Assembly: GCA_963573315.1 (NCBI GenBank)
Contig: OY752146.1
Location: 1,302,001-1,366,000 of the forward strand
Length of the DNA: 64,000 nucleotides
DNA from: Entomortierella parvispora
Lineage: Eukaryota > Mortierellomycota > Mortierellomycetes > Mortierellales > Mortierellaceae
Direction: 5' to 3'
Part shown: positions 20,478 through 32,373 of the stretch, one piece after another
Layout of the letters: every line of letters begins with the position of its first letter
Numbering within the stretch: position 1 is the first letter of the stretch
Program-made: the position numbers and the translations under genes
The notes under the pieces: model-generated
The model's database searches: none
What the model was told of the DNA's origin: nothing
The model's input: the letters and a program-made list of their open reading frames with translations, nothing else

Positions 20478-21529
20478 CTAACCCTCCCAGTGGACTATTA
20501 AGAAAGAAGAGAAATTATATGGGGGGTTGCGTTAGCATTCTATCGAGAAAAGTCCAATTGAGTGGAATGACGGAATGGAGGGTAAAGCTTGTCTCTTACC
20601 AGGGAGCTCATCACCAGGAACAAAGATTCTCTCGACGCCCTTCTCTGTGATAATTGCCATGCGAATGACACCTCCAGAAGAGCCATCACGGGCCATTGCA
20701 AGGGCCAAAGCTACAAGAATGGACGAGCAAGGTTGTCAGTGGTTATACATTAAAAATAACATGCACGCATTCTAAACGAAAAGATCAACTCACAGTTCTT
20801 GACAAACTGGATGCACTCTTCCTGGCTCATGCCATCGCGGAATGTGGCATCACAGTAACCGTAAATGTATGTTGATCCACTGCCTCCGATGGCGAAAGGC
20901 TGACGGTGAAGAGATCCACCGAGGGGAATATTCCAAACGCTGCCTCCGTTCTCCTTGTCCCATCCTCCAACAATGATTCCAGCGCTAAGGTTGTCCTTGT
21001 TTTGATAGCACAATTCCTGGAACAATGATGCAGCCAATGGGACTGTTGGCTTTCCGTTCTGGACACTACATTTCGATGAGCATGATAGCAATCCTGTTAG
21101 TATCTATGATCCTGTAAAAGAACACGAGCAAGATCCAGATAAAATAGAAAACGAGTCGGCGCCATTTTGGTACGTACGAGTACATCTGGAGGTAGTAGTG
21201 AACAATGTCGGCAACTGCCTGTGTGTCGGCTGCACTTCCTGATCGGCAGCAGTAGATAGTGTCGTGAACCTCCGTCAGCTTGTCCGTGACTCTGTTGGCA
21301 ATATAAGATCCTGTGGTTGTGCGAGAATCGGCACCGATAATGACGCCCCCGGCGAATTCCACGGCCATGATGGACGTCTAGAGTGAAAAATGGAAGTGAC
21401 AGGGCGGGTCAGTTAAGGGAAAGAAATAGGATATCTGACAAGGCGTGCTATGAGCAGGTCTTAAGGACTTGAACTTGTCGCGAAGGAACTTACACCGAGA
21501 TTGACCTCTCCTGGCTTAAGACCGGACAT
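20478..21529 (-). CDS. PRE3: 20S proteasome subunit beta-1 (Pre3/PSMB6)
   Basis: Catalytic caspase-like beta subunit of the 20S proteasome. Exons are 21529-21494, 21377-21178, 21065-20794, 20710-20600 and 20494-20478, giving 211 aa (yeast 215). The 12-residue propeptide ends in Gly exactly at the first intron, and exon 2 opens with the catalytic Thr in [20 protein letters not shown]. Also seen are [66 protein letters not shown] and [16 protein letters not shown]. The last exon encodes only a few residues (VHWEG) and is the least certain. Confidence 0.95.
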
Positions 21530-22056
21530 TGTGGATGAGATTACGAGTGGGAAGGTTAGGTGATGGGGACGTGGATGGGAAGAGGGGACAGCTGTAGTGC
21601 GGGCAAGAGGGTGAGAGAGAGAGAGAGAAAGAGAGGGAGAGAAGTAATGAGAGAGAATGAAGCGAGCAAGCGATGGACAAGACGGGACAGGGCAGGGACA
21701 CGCTCGCAGTGCGCAAGTGCGACGCGTGGGTGGGTCTCGGGAGCATGTGCAGCAGTCCGCGTTCGGTGACGTCGACTTTTTTTTTAAAATGAAAGAATAG
21801 AGGGGCGCATCATTTTGTCACTGACACTGATCCTTTGCATCGTCTGCATCTCCATTCCACCCCCATCCTCACCCCTGTCCTTCCTCTCTCTCTATCCTTC
21901 TCTCTTTTTTTTGTCTTACGTTCTTTTATCCCCCTTCATTATTTCCCTGTCCTTGCTCGCCCCACATGTCTTCTCTCTCTGGGTAATAGACTGTGCCTCC
22001 CTTCTTCGCAGGCTGTGGAGCAACTAATTATCTGATGCTAACCCATTGCTGCTTGC
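21530..22056. other. Divergent promoter region, PRE3 and SNW1
   Basis: Contains a GA-rich stretch (21611-21640) and a long pyrimidine-rich stretch (21880-21990) upstream of SNW1. No gene seen. Confidence 0.5.
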
Positions 22057-24054
22057 ATGTTTAGTCTCCTGCCTGCCCCACTGCATCAGCAGTCTCAACA
22101 TGACCATCATCAGCACAGCAATGCTCTTGCAGCACCTGTTGCTAGGATACCTGCTTATGGACAGCGAAAAGGATGGAAGCCCAGAAAGCCAGAGGACTTT
22201 GGTGATGGCGGTGCTTATCCTGAAATCAACTCTGCTCAGTATCCTCTGGACATGGGACGCAAGAAGAAGGTAAGGCGAATATTTACTATGCATGCAGCCT
22301 GTTCTTTGTATTGATCGATGTATGGACATGGTGGACATGGCTGGCGTTATCCTGTCATAATCTTAATCCGTCTTTGTCATATGCTACTCAGACTGCAACA
22401 AAGGCAGGATCGACGATTGCGCTTCAGGTGGATGGACAGGGAAATATTGCCTACGATGCCATTGCCAAGCGTGGACATTCTTCAAATCAGATTGTGCAGT
22501 CGCAGTTCAAGGACCTTGTACCTTTGGCCGAGCGTGCTGATGTAGGCGAAATTTCTTTGAGTCGCCCGAGCCAAGAGGAGGTGAACGCCACTGCAGAGCG
22601 CACTGCTGCTGCATTGGAAAAGATTTCAAAGTGTAAGAACTGATGCAGGATATCGTGGAATGGTTTCTGCACCCATGCAATACGTTGTTCTTACCGTTGT
22701 TACTTTTCCCTGTGAATGCGGATCTTAGCCAAGATCACGGCTGCTCAGCCAAAGAGTGTCGTGTCCAACAACAAGCCCGGAGCGCCAACTTATATTCGTT
22801 ACACACCTGCAAACCAGTCAGCATCGGCAGCAGGAGTGAACCAGCGAGTCATCAGGATGGTGGAGATGCCTGTGGACCCAATGGAGCCACCAAAGCATCA
22901 TCACAAGAAAGTTCCTCGTGGACCTCCCTCCCCCCCTCCCCCAGTTCTTCACTCGCCTCCCCGCAAAGTCACAGCAAAGGAGCAGGCTGACTGGGTGATT
23001 CCTCCTTGCATCTCCAACTGGAAGAACGCAAAGGGTTATACCATCCCATTAGATAAGCGTCTTGCTGCGGATGGACGCGGACTGCAGGATGTGCAAATTA
23101 ATGACAACTTCGCAAAGCTTGCGGAAGCGCTGGCTCTCACTGCCCGTCACGCCCAGGACGAGGTCCGCCAGAGAGGCTTGATGCAGCAGAGAGTGGCACA
23201 AAAGGAGAAGGAAGCCAAGGAGCAAAATTTGCGTGCCCTTGCTCAGAGAGCTCGCGACGAGAGAGCTGGTATTGTCTCATCTTCAGCAGGCGCTTCAGAG
23301 AGTCGAAAGGCTCGCGTGGATTCCGAATCAGAGTCAGGCTCGGACGATGAGGAGGACGAGGCTGCGCAGAAGCGTGCCCGTGAGAGAGATGCACTTCGTA
23401 AGGAACGAGACCATGAGCGCGAGAAAGATATCCGTATGTCTCGTATGGGCGCAGAGCAAAAAGCCAAGGTTATGGCCAGGTAAAAAAAAGTTGAATGTTC
23501 TTCATTCGAGTACAGTTCAAAGTAACGAGAACGTACGCTAATGCTTGTCCATGGCTCTGCTGGACGTTTTTGTTTTTTCTTGTAGGAATGAGGGGCGAGA
23601 TATCTCTGAAAAGATTGCCTTGGGTCTCGCCAAGCCTACTCAGAGTAAGGACAGTATGTATGATTCCCGTTTGTTCAACCAATCCGCTGGCTTGGACTCT
23701 GGATTCAAGGATGACGAAGCATACAGTGTATACGACAAGCCCATGTTTACGCACACCGGATCAAGTGTTTATAGACCTAAGCGGTCAGGCGGCGATGGCG
23801 GTAACGACGATGTCGGAACAGAGGACGATGTTAACCGCGCCTTGGCATCGGATCGTTTCAGCAGTGCTGGCATCAGTGGATCTGCTCGGGGCTTCAAGGG
23901 TGCCGAGGGCGGCCGGAATATGCAGCGTGATGGACCAGTGGCTTTTGAAAAGGAGGACGATATTTTCGGATTGGATAGCTTCAACAAGGATGTCTCTAAG
24001 AAGAGAACTGGCCTTGACATGGCATCAAAGGATGGAAAGAGGAGGAAGGAGTAA
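22057..24054 (+). CDS. SNW1: SNW1/SKIP/Prp45 splicing factor
   Basis: Component of the catalytic spliceosome (Prp45 in yeast, SKIP in animals), also a transcription co-regulator. Exons are 22057-22269, 22392-22632, 22729-23479 and 23586-24054, with consistent phases, about 557 aa. It starts MFSLLPAPLH. The SNW domain has IPAYGQRKGWKPR, DFGDGGAYPEI, KRGHSSNQIV, PGAPTYIRYTPAN, VIRMVEMPVDPMEPP, KHHHKKVPRGPPSPPPPVLH and the signature IPPCISNWKNAKGYTIPLDK-R. It is followed by a charged coiled region, an acidic DSESESGSDDEEDE stretch, GRDISEKIALGLAKP and YDSRLFNQSAGLDSGF. Length is typical for the family. Confidence 0.97.
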
Positions 24055-24177
24055 AGCTTTATCTCATTGTATCATTATTAAACTATTATTGAAAGAAGTG
24101 GTTGGGGACTGGGGAAGGCAAGTTATTACGGTGTCTATCAACAAAAGACGACACATGTAAATAAAGTAAGTAGCTGA

Positions 24178-27100
24178 TTAGAGACCAGACTAAATAATTT
24201 TGGGATATGATTTGATCTGAGGATACTTACGTAAGTTGGGTCAAACCCAATTCGTCGTGGCATCGCGTCTGATGCACTCTGATGATTGTCTCCAGTCTTC
24301 GAAGAGCTGGTGTTTGGGAGCGGTTGCGACCACGGTCGCGAGGTGGTTGAGAACGGAGGGAGTGTGCTTCGGTTGACAGATGTAAGCTGGGAAAATCCTG
24401 AAATTGCGATATTGAGGGCGGCGTTGGTGTCACGTCCCCTGATTGTGTATCCGCACCGATAGGATACGCACCTTGGGTTGATACACTCTGTGGCGCCGTT
24501 GATCCTCACGAGCCTCATGACCCCTTTGACCATCCTTCGGGCTCGAGCAAGTCTTACAAGTTTGAAGCAAAAGGGGCATTTCTTGCTCGAGTTATTCTCG
24601 TTTGTTTTGCAAACTGGGCCATGATGCATATGTCGTCGGGGTATATGATTCTCTCCCATCTTGCAAGTTCCTTTCAGGCGAGAGCCTACTCCCATTCCCG
24701 CAGCACCGTGAAGAAAAACCGGAATGACTCTTGGCAGCGCCTTTGGACAATGGTTCACATGCTTCAGGACAAGGCGTTTGGATGTCGGGTTGGAAGGGTT
24801 GGTCACCAGCTCAGGCCTGTGGTGCGTTTTGCACGAGGTGCAATAGCCGTTGGGTTGGAGTTGTTTCGACAGAGAGGGTGGCGCTGATATGGTTGGTGAG
24901 GACGACTCTGGAATATTTAACGATCGCTGAAGAATCTCATCTAAAAAGAACAAGAGATAGATGCAGAGATTAGTAGAGGCGTTGACGGAATAGATTCGGC
25001 ATAGTTTACTTTGCTTACCATGAACAACCTTCTTGAAGGAGTGTCTTTCTCTGCTTGCAAGACGGTCGTACGTCCGTGAGAGCCGAAGCGAAGCGTTGCG
25101 CCTTGCATTGATTTTGGCTTTTGAGTGTTCAAACTCATGGACCTCCTTTCTGGCATCTCGACGGATACTTGCGGCAATTTTGAGATCAACGACAGTATTC
25201 GCTCGGTGTGGAGAATGTTCTCCTAATGCCTCGAACGTTGCATTGATATGATCGTTTACTTTGGTTGCCAGGTTCCTACGCCTGGCTTGGTTTGTTAACC
25301 CTGAAAGATGGCGAATGTGAGAGACGGTGGTTTTGTGTGGTGTAGGGATCCTGATTTGTGCCAGCGCCTGATTTCGACTGCAAGATAAAGCCTCATCAAA
25401 TGACTGCTGGTCTTCAACAGCGTCCAGTGGACTTGCGCAGTCTTCAGACAGAAGAAGAAACCTGTTTTGGAGTTTGATTAGAGTCGTTTCAGGTACTGCC
25501 ACAGTCTCGAAGAGAGTTTTTCTGCCAGGGTCGGTGCCTCCGGGTACCAACACTGTCTTCCTGCTATTCGGCTTTTGGTTGCTCTCCTCAATTTCCTTTT
25601 TTAGCTTGACAATGGAGGTCGCCTCTACGTAATCCATTGCGCCGGGTCTCTTCAGAGATGGTGTCGATGTGTAAGTTGGCTGGCAATCGCTGGTACCGGG
25701 GCTAGTGCTGGTGCTGATGGAAGACGCAGTTGTTTCGCCGATCGTAGCCACTTTTTGTTTCCCTTTTGCTTTTTTTCCTGCTGTTGAGGATGTTGGCGAC
25801 TCTCTTTTGGCTTTGGTGAATTTGTTGAGGGCGTATTTTTCAGCTTTCAGGTCTTTGAGCTCGAGACTCAATGGTCCAATCTCCTCTCGGGTCTCGTATA
25901 ACCTTTTCCTTTCGGTCTCCACGGTGTCATCAAAGTCCATGGTGCCCGTTGTCCGTTTCTGATCGCTCGCCTCCCTTACTAGACGGATTTGCTTTGCCGC
26001 TTGATGATTGAGTTCCCGAAGTTTCTTCGCCTTTTCCTGTATAGTCTCCTCCAACAGTATCGCCCGCTCCTTGGCCTCCTCCTGCGTCAAACCAGAATTG
26101 ATGAGTTGTTGCTGCCGGGATAAACTGTTCGCTACAGGAGATTGACCTCTTTTCTTCCTTTTTTCCGTCCACAGATCGCGAGTGGATTCGACGTTCGTTT
26201 TTGACCCCATTATTTGGACAGTGCTCGCATCAATGAATTGGAGGCTAGATTTCATTTTTCACCGTTTACATGAATCAGAATAGGGAATCGAGTCTCATCG
26301 TTGCTCATGAAGAATACGATTTTACTTACCGGTCTTCAAATATGAGATGGTGTTGCTTGCAAATGTCTTCAATGGCACCTAGATCGAAAAAGCCACCAAG
26401 GATAACTTTGCGATTTTTGGACGACGATTTCACAGTGGACACGATCTGGTCTCTCCTCCACACATCAAAGTGACCTCCATCTCTGGCGCACAGTACCTCG
26501 CACACTCCAAGTGCAGTTAGGGGGAGTGGGTGTAGTTTCCCGGAACTCGATATGGGCGACAGGCGCTTAGTGAAATCGGAAAAACCGAGCGCGCGCAGGA
26601 TGTTGTTTGCCAAATAGCAGAAAGGTCCCAAAGCAAAAATGTGCTCGTGTAGCTTCCCCTCTGTGTCTCGCTTCGGCGTATAGGGTCGGAGTAAATTGAT
26701 GATGTCCACTGCGACCTTGATCTCATCGTCGCTGAACTGTTCACCCTCGTATAACTGTCCTCGTACAGTCTCCGGTGTCACCTCTTGGAGATCGCCACTC
26801 ATGTCCAATAAAAGACAAACCACTGACTCAAGCCCTCGAAGGTGCTTGGCAGTCGGCTCTGGTGGTAGTGCGGGTGTTGCCTCTGAGGACGGTTCAGATG
26901 CTGAAATGTAGAAAAGGCAGAAGGGTTAGAGCTAGGCTTGAGCTCGGTGATATCGGCGACACGCTCTGGGTACAAATACCTTCAATATTGGGCATGGCTC
27001 CTATCTTTCGATCTTCTCCTGTATCATCCAGTAGAGTCTCTTTCGGATCAGGACACTCATCTCCGTATTCTTCTACCTCCGCACTGAAACCATCGTCGTC

Positions 27101-28506
27101 GTCGAGTAGATCGTCGGCTCCCAAAACATCGAGGTCATCCTCTCCTTGGGCTAATTCCAATAGTTCCTCGTTGGACAGATCATCGTTGTCGGATTCAACT
27201 GCAGCTTCATCTCCCTTTATCTGGAGACAGTCGTCAAGCTGCTTGATTTTGTCCGTAGTAACTCGGATAATTTGAAGGACCTTGTCCACCCTTGCGACTC
27301 GAGACTGATGGCCTTGTAGGTCAATGGGGTCATGCAACACTAAATTTGAACCAATCCATGTGGCCGTGCATGTACCAATCGCTTGGTCAAGTTCAATGTA
27401 AAGCTTCTTCACGCGACGGCGTAGGGCTTTCCGGAGTACACGAGGCTTGTTGCGTTTCTTCTCAATCTTCAATGCCTTCAATTCTGCGTGTCTCTTCCGC
27501 TAATCTCTGTAGTTCTGTTCTGCGCACGGTCGAACATGGATGCGTAATAGGTAGCGAACGACCGCCCTTTTCAGATCGGTATACATCCTGGATGTCCAAA
27601 TGTTGCTATAGTTGGTAGCCATAGCCCTCAAATATTCTGGTCTTGACTGTGACATCTCCTTAGGGCAGGTGGCGCTTCCGATGTAGCCGTCCTCGTCCTG
27701 GCACGCGTCCCGGATAATCGTAGCCAATTCGTTCCAAATTGGGTGGACGAGCGATTGTGCAGAATCGCTTGGCATCCTCCGGCGTTTGCTTCCTGTCGAC
27801 AATGGCGGCCCCTCAGAGAGACTCGAGCCAACTCCGACATGCATCTGCGCATCCTCCTCCTCCTCCTCCCCTTCCTCACCATAATCGTCATTGTCCAGCC
27901 CGAGTGTTCCGTGCTGCTCCTCGCTTCCCACGCCGCCAGCGCTTTGCTTCTGTTTCTTGTTCGGCGGGATTTTTTCGGATATGTCTTTCACAAGACGAGA
28001 AGCGATATATTGTATGCAATTCTGAGAAAAAACATACCGTATATCCTTTTGCTCGGCTGTCCTTGCGGCATCATCAGTACAGTATTGCCTTGTCTTCGTC
28101 TGGAAGGAGTCCGGAACCATGGGAACCTTCAAAACCGGATTATTTTTCAAAGCAGCATCTCTGATTTCGAACGTATCCGGTAGTAGCCTTTGGATGTTAA
28201 ATCCGTTATGGGGTCCTTGCTTTGGATGAAAGCCTTGAAGGATCTAAACGCAAACGCAAGTCGAATCGAAACGGTTAGATTTTACTCACTCGACATCATA
28301 GGGAATGATCCCGAGAAGGTATTTTGGAAACCAACCTCGAGCTGTGCTAACATCATCGCTGCCTGGATCTCCGTTACGAGGGACGACATCATTGCCTGTT
28401 TGCTGCTTAACAAGTTCTTGATCGTTCTCTTCTCGTTGCTTGAAAACTCCTTACGAAGGATTTTGTCCAGCGGTACCGACACAGTCCGCAGTTGGGCCTC
28501 CGCATT
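24178..28506 (-). CDS. Fanzor-type RuvC nuclease (eukaryotic TnpB homologue), with in-frame TAG
   Basis: Fanzors are RNA-guided DNA endonucleases related to TnpB/Cas12. Exons on the minus strand read as 28506-28290, 28233-26980, 26900-26330, 26244-25019, 24940-24231 and 24189-24178, and all phases agree. RuvC-I is PGGTDPGRKTLFETVAV with Asp at 25530-25532. The region around TNENNSSKKCPFC holds the likely catalytic Glu (24597-24599) and the first zinc Cys pair. CINPRC gives the second pair, and RGRDTNAALNIAISG is RuvC-III with Asp at 24429-24431. The N-terminal half is long, helical and charged, with an acidic insert near 27000-27200. A TAG at 27500-27502 interrupts an otherwise open frame, so this copy may be inactivated. 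No start codon is clear at this boundary; exons may continue from the ORF upstream (28564-29726). Related families: IS605/IS607 TnpB and Cas12f. Confidence 0.85.
27500..27502 (-). other. In-frame TAG inside the Fanzor reading frame
   Basis: The frame runs ...AEQNYRD, TAG, RKRHAELKALK..., open for long stretches on both sides. Removing it by splicing would need a 36-base intron, shorter than any other here. Confidence 0.8.
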
Positions 28507-28563
28507 CTTCTCTTTTGCCTCTGTTGGCGTGGCATCACTTTTCGACTCATTTTCCAAAATGGA

Positions 28564-29726
28564 TTAGGTCCATAGTCCATCGAAATGATCGCATACGGTT
28601 TGGTGGTATTCGTGGAAAGCGGCCCAATCGCTCCCGTTCTCCCTTTTCATTTTGTAGGATATGTCGTCTGCTGACCAAGAATCCACTTTATGATGGCGCT
28701 CCATGGCGGGAACGATCGCTTGAAAGACATTCCTTGGCAACTTGCGCCTCGATAACTCGAACCTCTTCATGCTGTCGCGTTCTTTCACGGGATCCTTTTT
28801 CTTGGATTTGGATAGGCTCTTCACCTTGTCCCCTACAGCTGATTTCAAAGACTCTAAACTGATTCGATGAAGGAGAGGATAAGACGTTATTGCATGCTCA
28901 AAACATCACCATCTGCTGCATGCAATGTTAACCATAGCCCTACCACTGCTTCTTGAGTTCTTCCATTGCGACGTCCATATCTAACTTTGCCGGGTAATTT
29001 CTGGCTTGCACCTGTCTCTGGGATTCCCTGTATTTCGCAAGATCGATCAGTGGAACAGCCTGGGTCATGGGCAGCGGCCTCGTGCGCGTTGGTAAGAGAG
29101 TGGAGCAGGTCAAAGGAGAATACGACACCACCTCCGAATAAGAGTCTGCCACATGTAAAATTCCAACATGCAGGCTTGACGGCGTTGCAGGACGAAAAAC
29201 TTGATAGGCTGAGCGCGTAGAGGGCACGATGATAGTAGCTTGGAGGATAATGGCGAGACGCCTCAACAAGAGCCTGGCCGGGGGCAAGGAGCAAACGTCT
29301 TGCCCAATTTCGATCCCGAAGGTTGTGGATGCGCTGTTTAGCATATCAGTGATCTTCATCGCAAGTGACATGGTGTCACGGTCGTCCTGAACGATGAGGC
29401 CATACTCCTTCTGAAGGACTTGCAAAGTCAGGTCGATATTCTCATTGCGAGGCAAGGGCACAGGTTCTCGGAGAACTCTCTCTAGTCTGTCCTCAAGATC
29501 GTCATTTCGAGATTGATCTTTTAGAACTTTGAGGGCACCTAACACAAAAGCGCCATCGTCTCTGAAGGGAATGATGATCTTGAGAACGGGTTGGTTAGCT
29601 ATTAGCTTTATAGGTTTTCAGAAAGCGCGTACTTGGGAGCAGAGCAGCATTCGACAGTACCTGCGCGTTCGACTGCAAAACGTCCAACTCATCCACAGAG
29701 ATGTCAATGGGATCATCATCAAGCAT
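28564..29726 (-). CDS. Unrecognised coding region directly upstream of the Fanzor, possibly its N-terminus
   Basis: Starts at ATG 29726 with an acidic MLDDDPIDISVDELDVLQ. Exons are 29726-29661, 29578-28944 and from 28858. Segments include IIIPFRDDGAFVLGALKVLK, TLQVLQKEYGLIVQDDRD, a mainly helical middle, a Lys-rich KSLSKSKKKDPVKERD and HHKVDSWSADDISYKMKREN. The last exon either ends at TAA 28564-28566, giving a separate protein of about 330 aa, or splices at GTATGC (28596) to 28506 and continues in frame into the Fanzor, which would then be about 1650 codons. I do not recognise the domain. Same strand and no gap, so the two are probably one gene or one element. Confidence 0.55.
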
Positions 29727-30417
29727 TGCATCTTAAATGTCAACTTCGTGCTCCATGATTGTTCGAGTTGATTCTGAGAGAAGAAGAGAAGCATAAGAGA
29801 CAGTGAAAAAGCTGCTGTTCGAAAGCGAAGTCTTTTATCAGGTTAATTTGAGCGATGTTTTCGGGCGATGATCTGTTAGGTTTGCTCGAGTTTGTTTTGT
29901 TTTTGTTTTTGAACGTTGAACGGTTATCTATTTCATCACAAGCCCATGCTATTGCAGTACAGTTATCGTCAGGCTTATGTTCTGATTATACGGCAAAATT
30001 AGAAGCTAGGCACGGAAAACTTTGAGCTGCTGGTCTGTATGCTCCTCCTCTAATAGCGTATGCGCTCATGATCAAGCTTCCTTAGGGGAGACTCCTCGTC
30101 ATTATCCTGATCCATATTCTGATGTGTGTTCAAGTTAATGATGTATTATTGGATGAGAGATTTGATTGTGCTGTGGGAAATGAGACGTTTCGCCGATTCA
30201 AGCAAGCTGCTGAATTTTATACTCAGAATTATAATTTTCAGGAAAGACTAGTTTTATTTAATAACAGTTGTCGTTGGCACGTGATGTCGTCTTTAGGTGA
30301 CTTGAACCGTATTTGTTCAGACAACAAGAAAATGGCCACGTGCAGAGCCACGTCGGTCGGGTTTTTGGCAACGCGCTTTTCTTGGTGATCACTTCCATTA
30401 AAAGACTTTGCATTGAC
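29727..30417. other. Intergenic region between Fanzor locus and SANT gene
   Basis: About 690 bases. CACGTG boxes lie at 30278-30283 and 30337-30342, close to the SANT gene start. No terminal inverted repeat matching the far end of the Fanzor locus was found by eye. Confidence 0.5.
30278..30342. promoter_or_regulatory. Two CACGTG boxes upstream of the SANT gene
   Basis: CACGTG at 30278-30283 and 30337-30342, about 140 and 81 bases upstream of the ATG at 30418. Confidence 0.4.
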
Positions 30418-32373
30418 ATGGCCAACACACGGAGAACACGAACGAGCACAGCCGGCGTCAACGCAACGAGCATAGTCCCCAGTGGACGAAAATCCACATC
30501 CGTTGTAGAAGTCTTGAAGAAAGAGAGCGACATGGTTGCTGGTTCAATTTCGCCTCAACTGGTCAAGACAGATGGCATGGATCTCCTCAACAGGACCGAG
30601 AGATCTCCCCTACGTGGCGACACATCCGAGACTACCCAACCATCACTTAGCAACCAAGAACTCTCTGATAGTGCAGTATCGGATCTTGATAGTGGAGCAG
30701 CAGAGACGACTGATTTGACATCCATCTCAGTAAAGGATACAGAGAAAATGACGCTCCAACCAATGGCCGAAAAAGCAGCGGCAGACTCAGTGCCGGTTAC
30801 TACATCGCCATCAGTGGTCGAAACTGTGAATGCGCTCGCAGTAACAGAGACGATCCCATCAGCAAAGAAGCGCAAGTGGAGTCGACCAACGCGAGTAGTA
30901 AAGCTGGAGGCATCGGATCAGGACAATGGACAAGATAACGGGAGTGAAGACGATAAGACGGATTCGGACGGTGAAGATGATGCAGATGATGGAGATTATG
31001 GGCGGGCAAAACGCGCCAGTAATTCCAACGAGTCGGCGCCTAGGCGTAGCCAGAAGCAAGCAAAGTTATCTGAATATGGTAAAGATTCTTTGTTCTATCT
31101 CGTTCGTTAATGGAAACAAAATTGTTACTCATGGTTCTTCTTGTACTCTCGATATTATTTATTGACAGAACTGAAACGACTGGAAAACATCAGACAGAAC
31201 CAAGAGATGCTTCTGCAATTGAGAATTCCGGAGGCAGTGTCTGCGGTTGTAGAGAGTGTTGTTGCGCTCAAGGCTGAGGGCTCAACCCCTGGGACAGTCA
31301 GGTAAAAACCATCAAATTCACAAGAGCTATAGTAAATTCTACAGGTTCAGAAATGACTAATGTTTGTGCTCGACTCTTTCTTGATCTTTAGGATACCAAG
31401 AAAGAATCCCGTCAAAAAGGGTAGAGTATATATTCGTTTAGTTGTGCGCCGGGCAAGATGGTTTTTCAGTCTGGATACTGACTTTTCTGTTTACACTTGG
31501 TTATTAAGCTTCTCCTAAGATTCTTCTACCTGTCCGAGTCTCCAATCGGGTGCGCGGTCTTGCAGTTGATACAACAATCGAGATTGATGAAAATGATCAA
31601 ATTCAAGCTGGAGGCTCCAAATTGGCCGACAAGGTCAATCATCGGGATCAAGATACAAAGAAGTACGATGAAGATCAACGTGGCTTGAGCGACGATGATG
31701 CGGAGGATGCAGGCAAGTTGATGTCTGGGGATCTTTTTTTCGACCAGGAAACGCGGTCGAAAGCTATCCGCGTAGATGGTCACTACAGAGGCTGGTTGAA
31801 TTCAGAAGTAATAGCCAAGTATGGATTCGAGGCATCAGCCCAGGAGGCTTGGGACGCCAATGGAGGTGGATCTTTTTCATTCAAGGACCCACTAGGCGAA
31901 AATGTTGTCAAGGGAAAGTCCGGAAAAAGAGGTCCCAAGCATGACGCCAAGATGGTGGCCAAAGCCATGTTCAAAAAGAACCCAAACGCGTTCTTTTATC
32001 GCCACAATGAACCTGGACAGGTAAGAATACTTGCGATTCAACATACCAGAACTTGCGCGAGAATGCCTGGATTTTGACCGAATCTCTAACATGCCTCATT
32101 CCTGTTTTTGTACGAAACCTGATTCAGGAACAATGGACGGGGGATTGGACTGAACCGGAAAAGGAGTTGTTCCTGAAAGTGGCCAGAGATCATGGCTGTG
32201 GCGACAAATGGGGATTATTTGCAAGTCATATCCCACACCGTGTCGGTTACCAATGCAGCAATTTTTACCGCCAGGTGGTCTTGCCTGAAGGTCTTGTCTT
32301 TGATTCCAATTATGAGTACACGTCCCGAGGCCGACCCATTTATTGCGGCAAATACAATCAACGCCGCAACTAA
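30418..32373 (+). CDS. SANT/Myb-domain nuclear protein (526 aa)
   Basis: Exons are 30418-31078, 31169-31301, 31392-31420, 31509-32020 and 32128-32373, with matching phases. The N-terminal 220 residues are disordered with a basic KKRKWSRPTRVVKLE patch, probably nuclear localising, and an acidic DSDGEDDADDGDYG stretch. Exon 2 encodes a short helical segment (ELKRLENIRQNQEMLLQLR). The last exon carries a SANT-like domain: GDWTEPEKELFLKVARDHGC, DKWGLFASHIPHRVGYQC and SNFYRQVVLPEG, with Trp residues at the expected spacing. Probably a chromatin or transcription factor. I cannot name the orthologue. Confidence 0.75.

Noticed and set aside
27500-27535. 36-base intron (GTTCGA to GATTAG) that would remove the Fanzor TAG
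   Set aside because: Shorter than every other intron here, without a branch site or T-rich acceptor, so a true nonsense codon is more likely.
28020-28050. 16-base GTATGT...TCTCAG intron inside the Fanzor segment YVFSQNCIQYIA
   Set aside because: Far too short to splice, and reading through gives a sensible sequence.
16352-29726. MULE and Fanzor as one composite transposon
   Set aside because: Fanzors can ride in MuDR-like elements, but three intact host genes lie between the two here, and no shared terminal repeats were seen.
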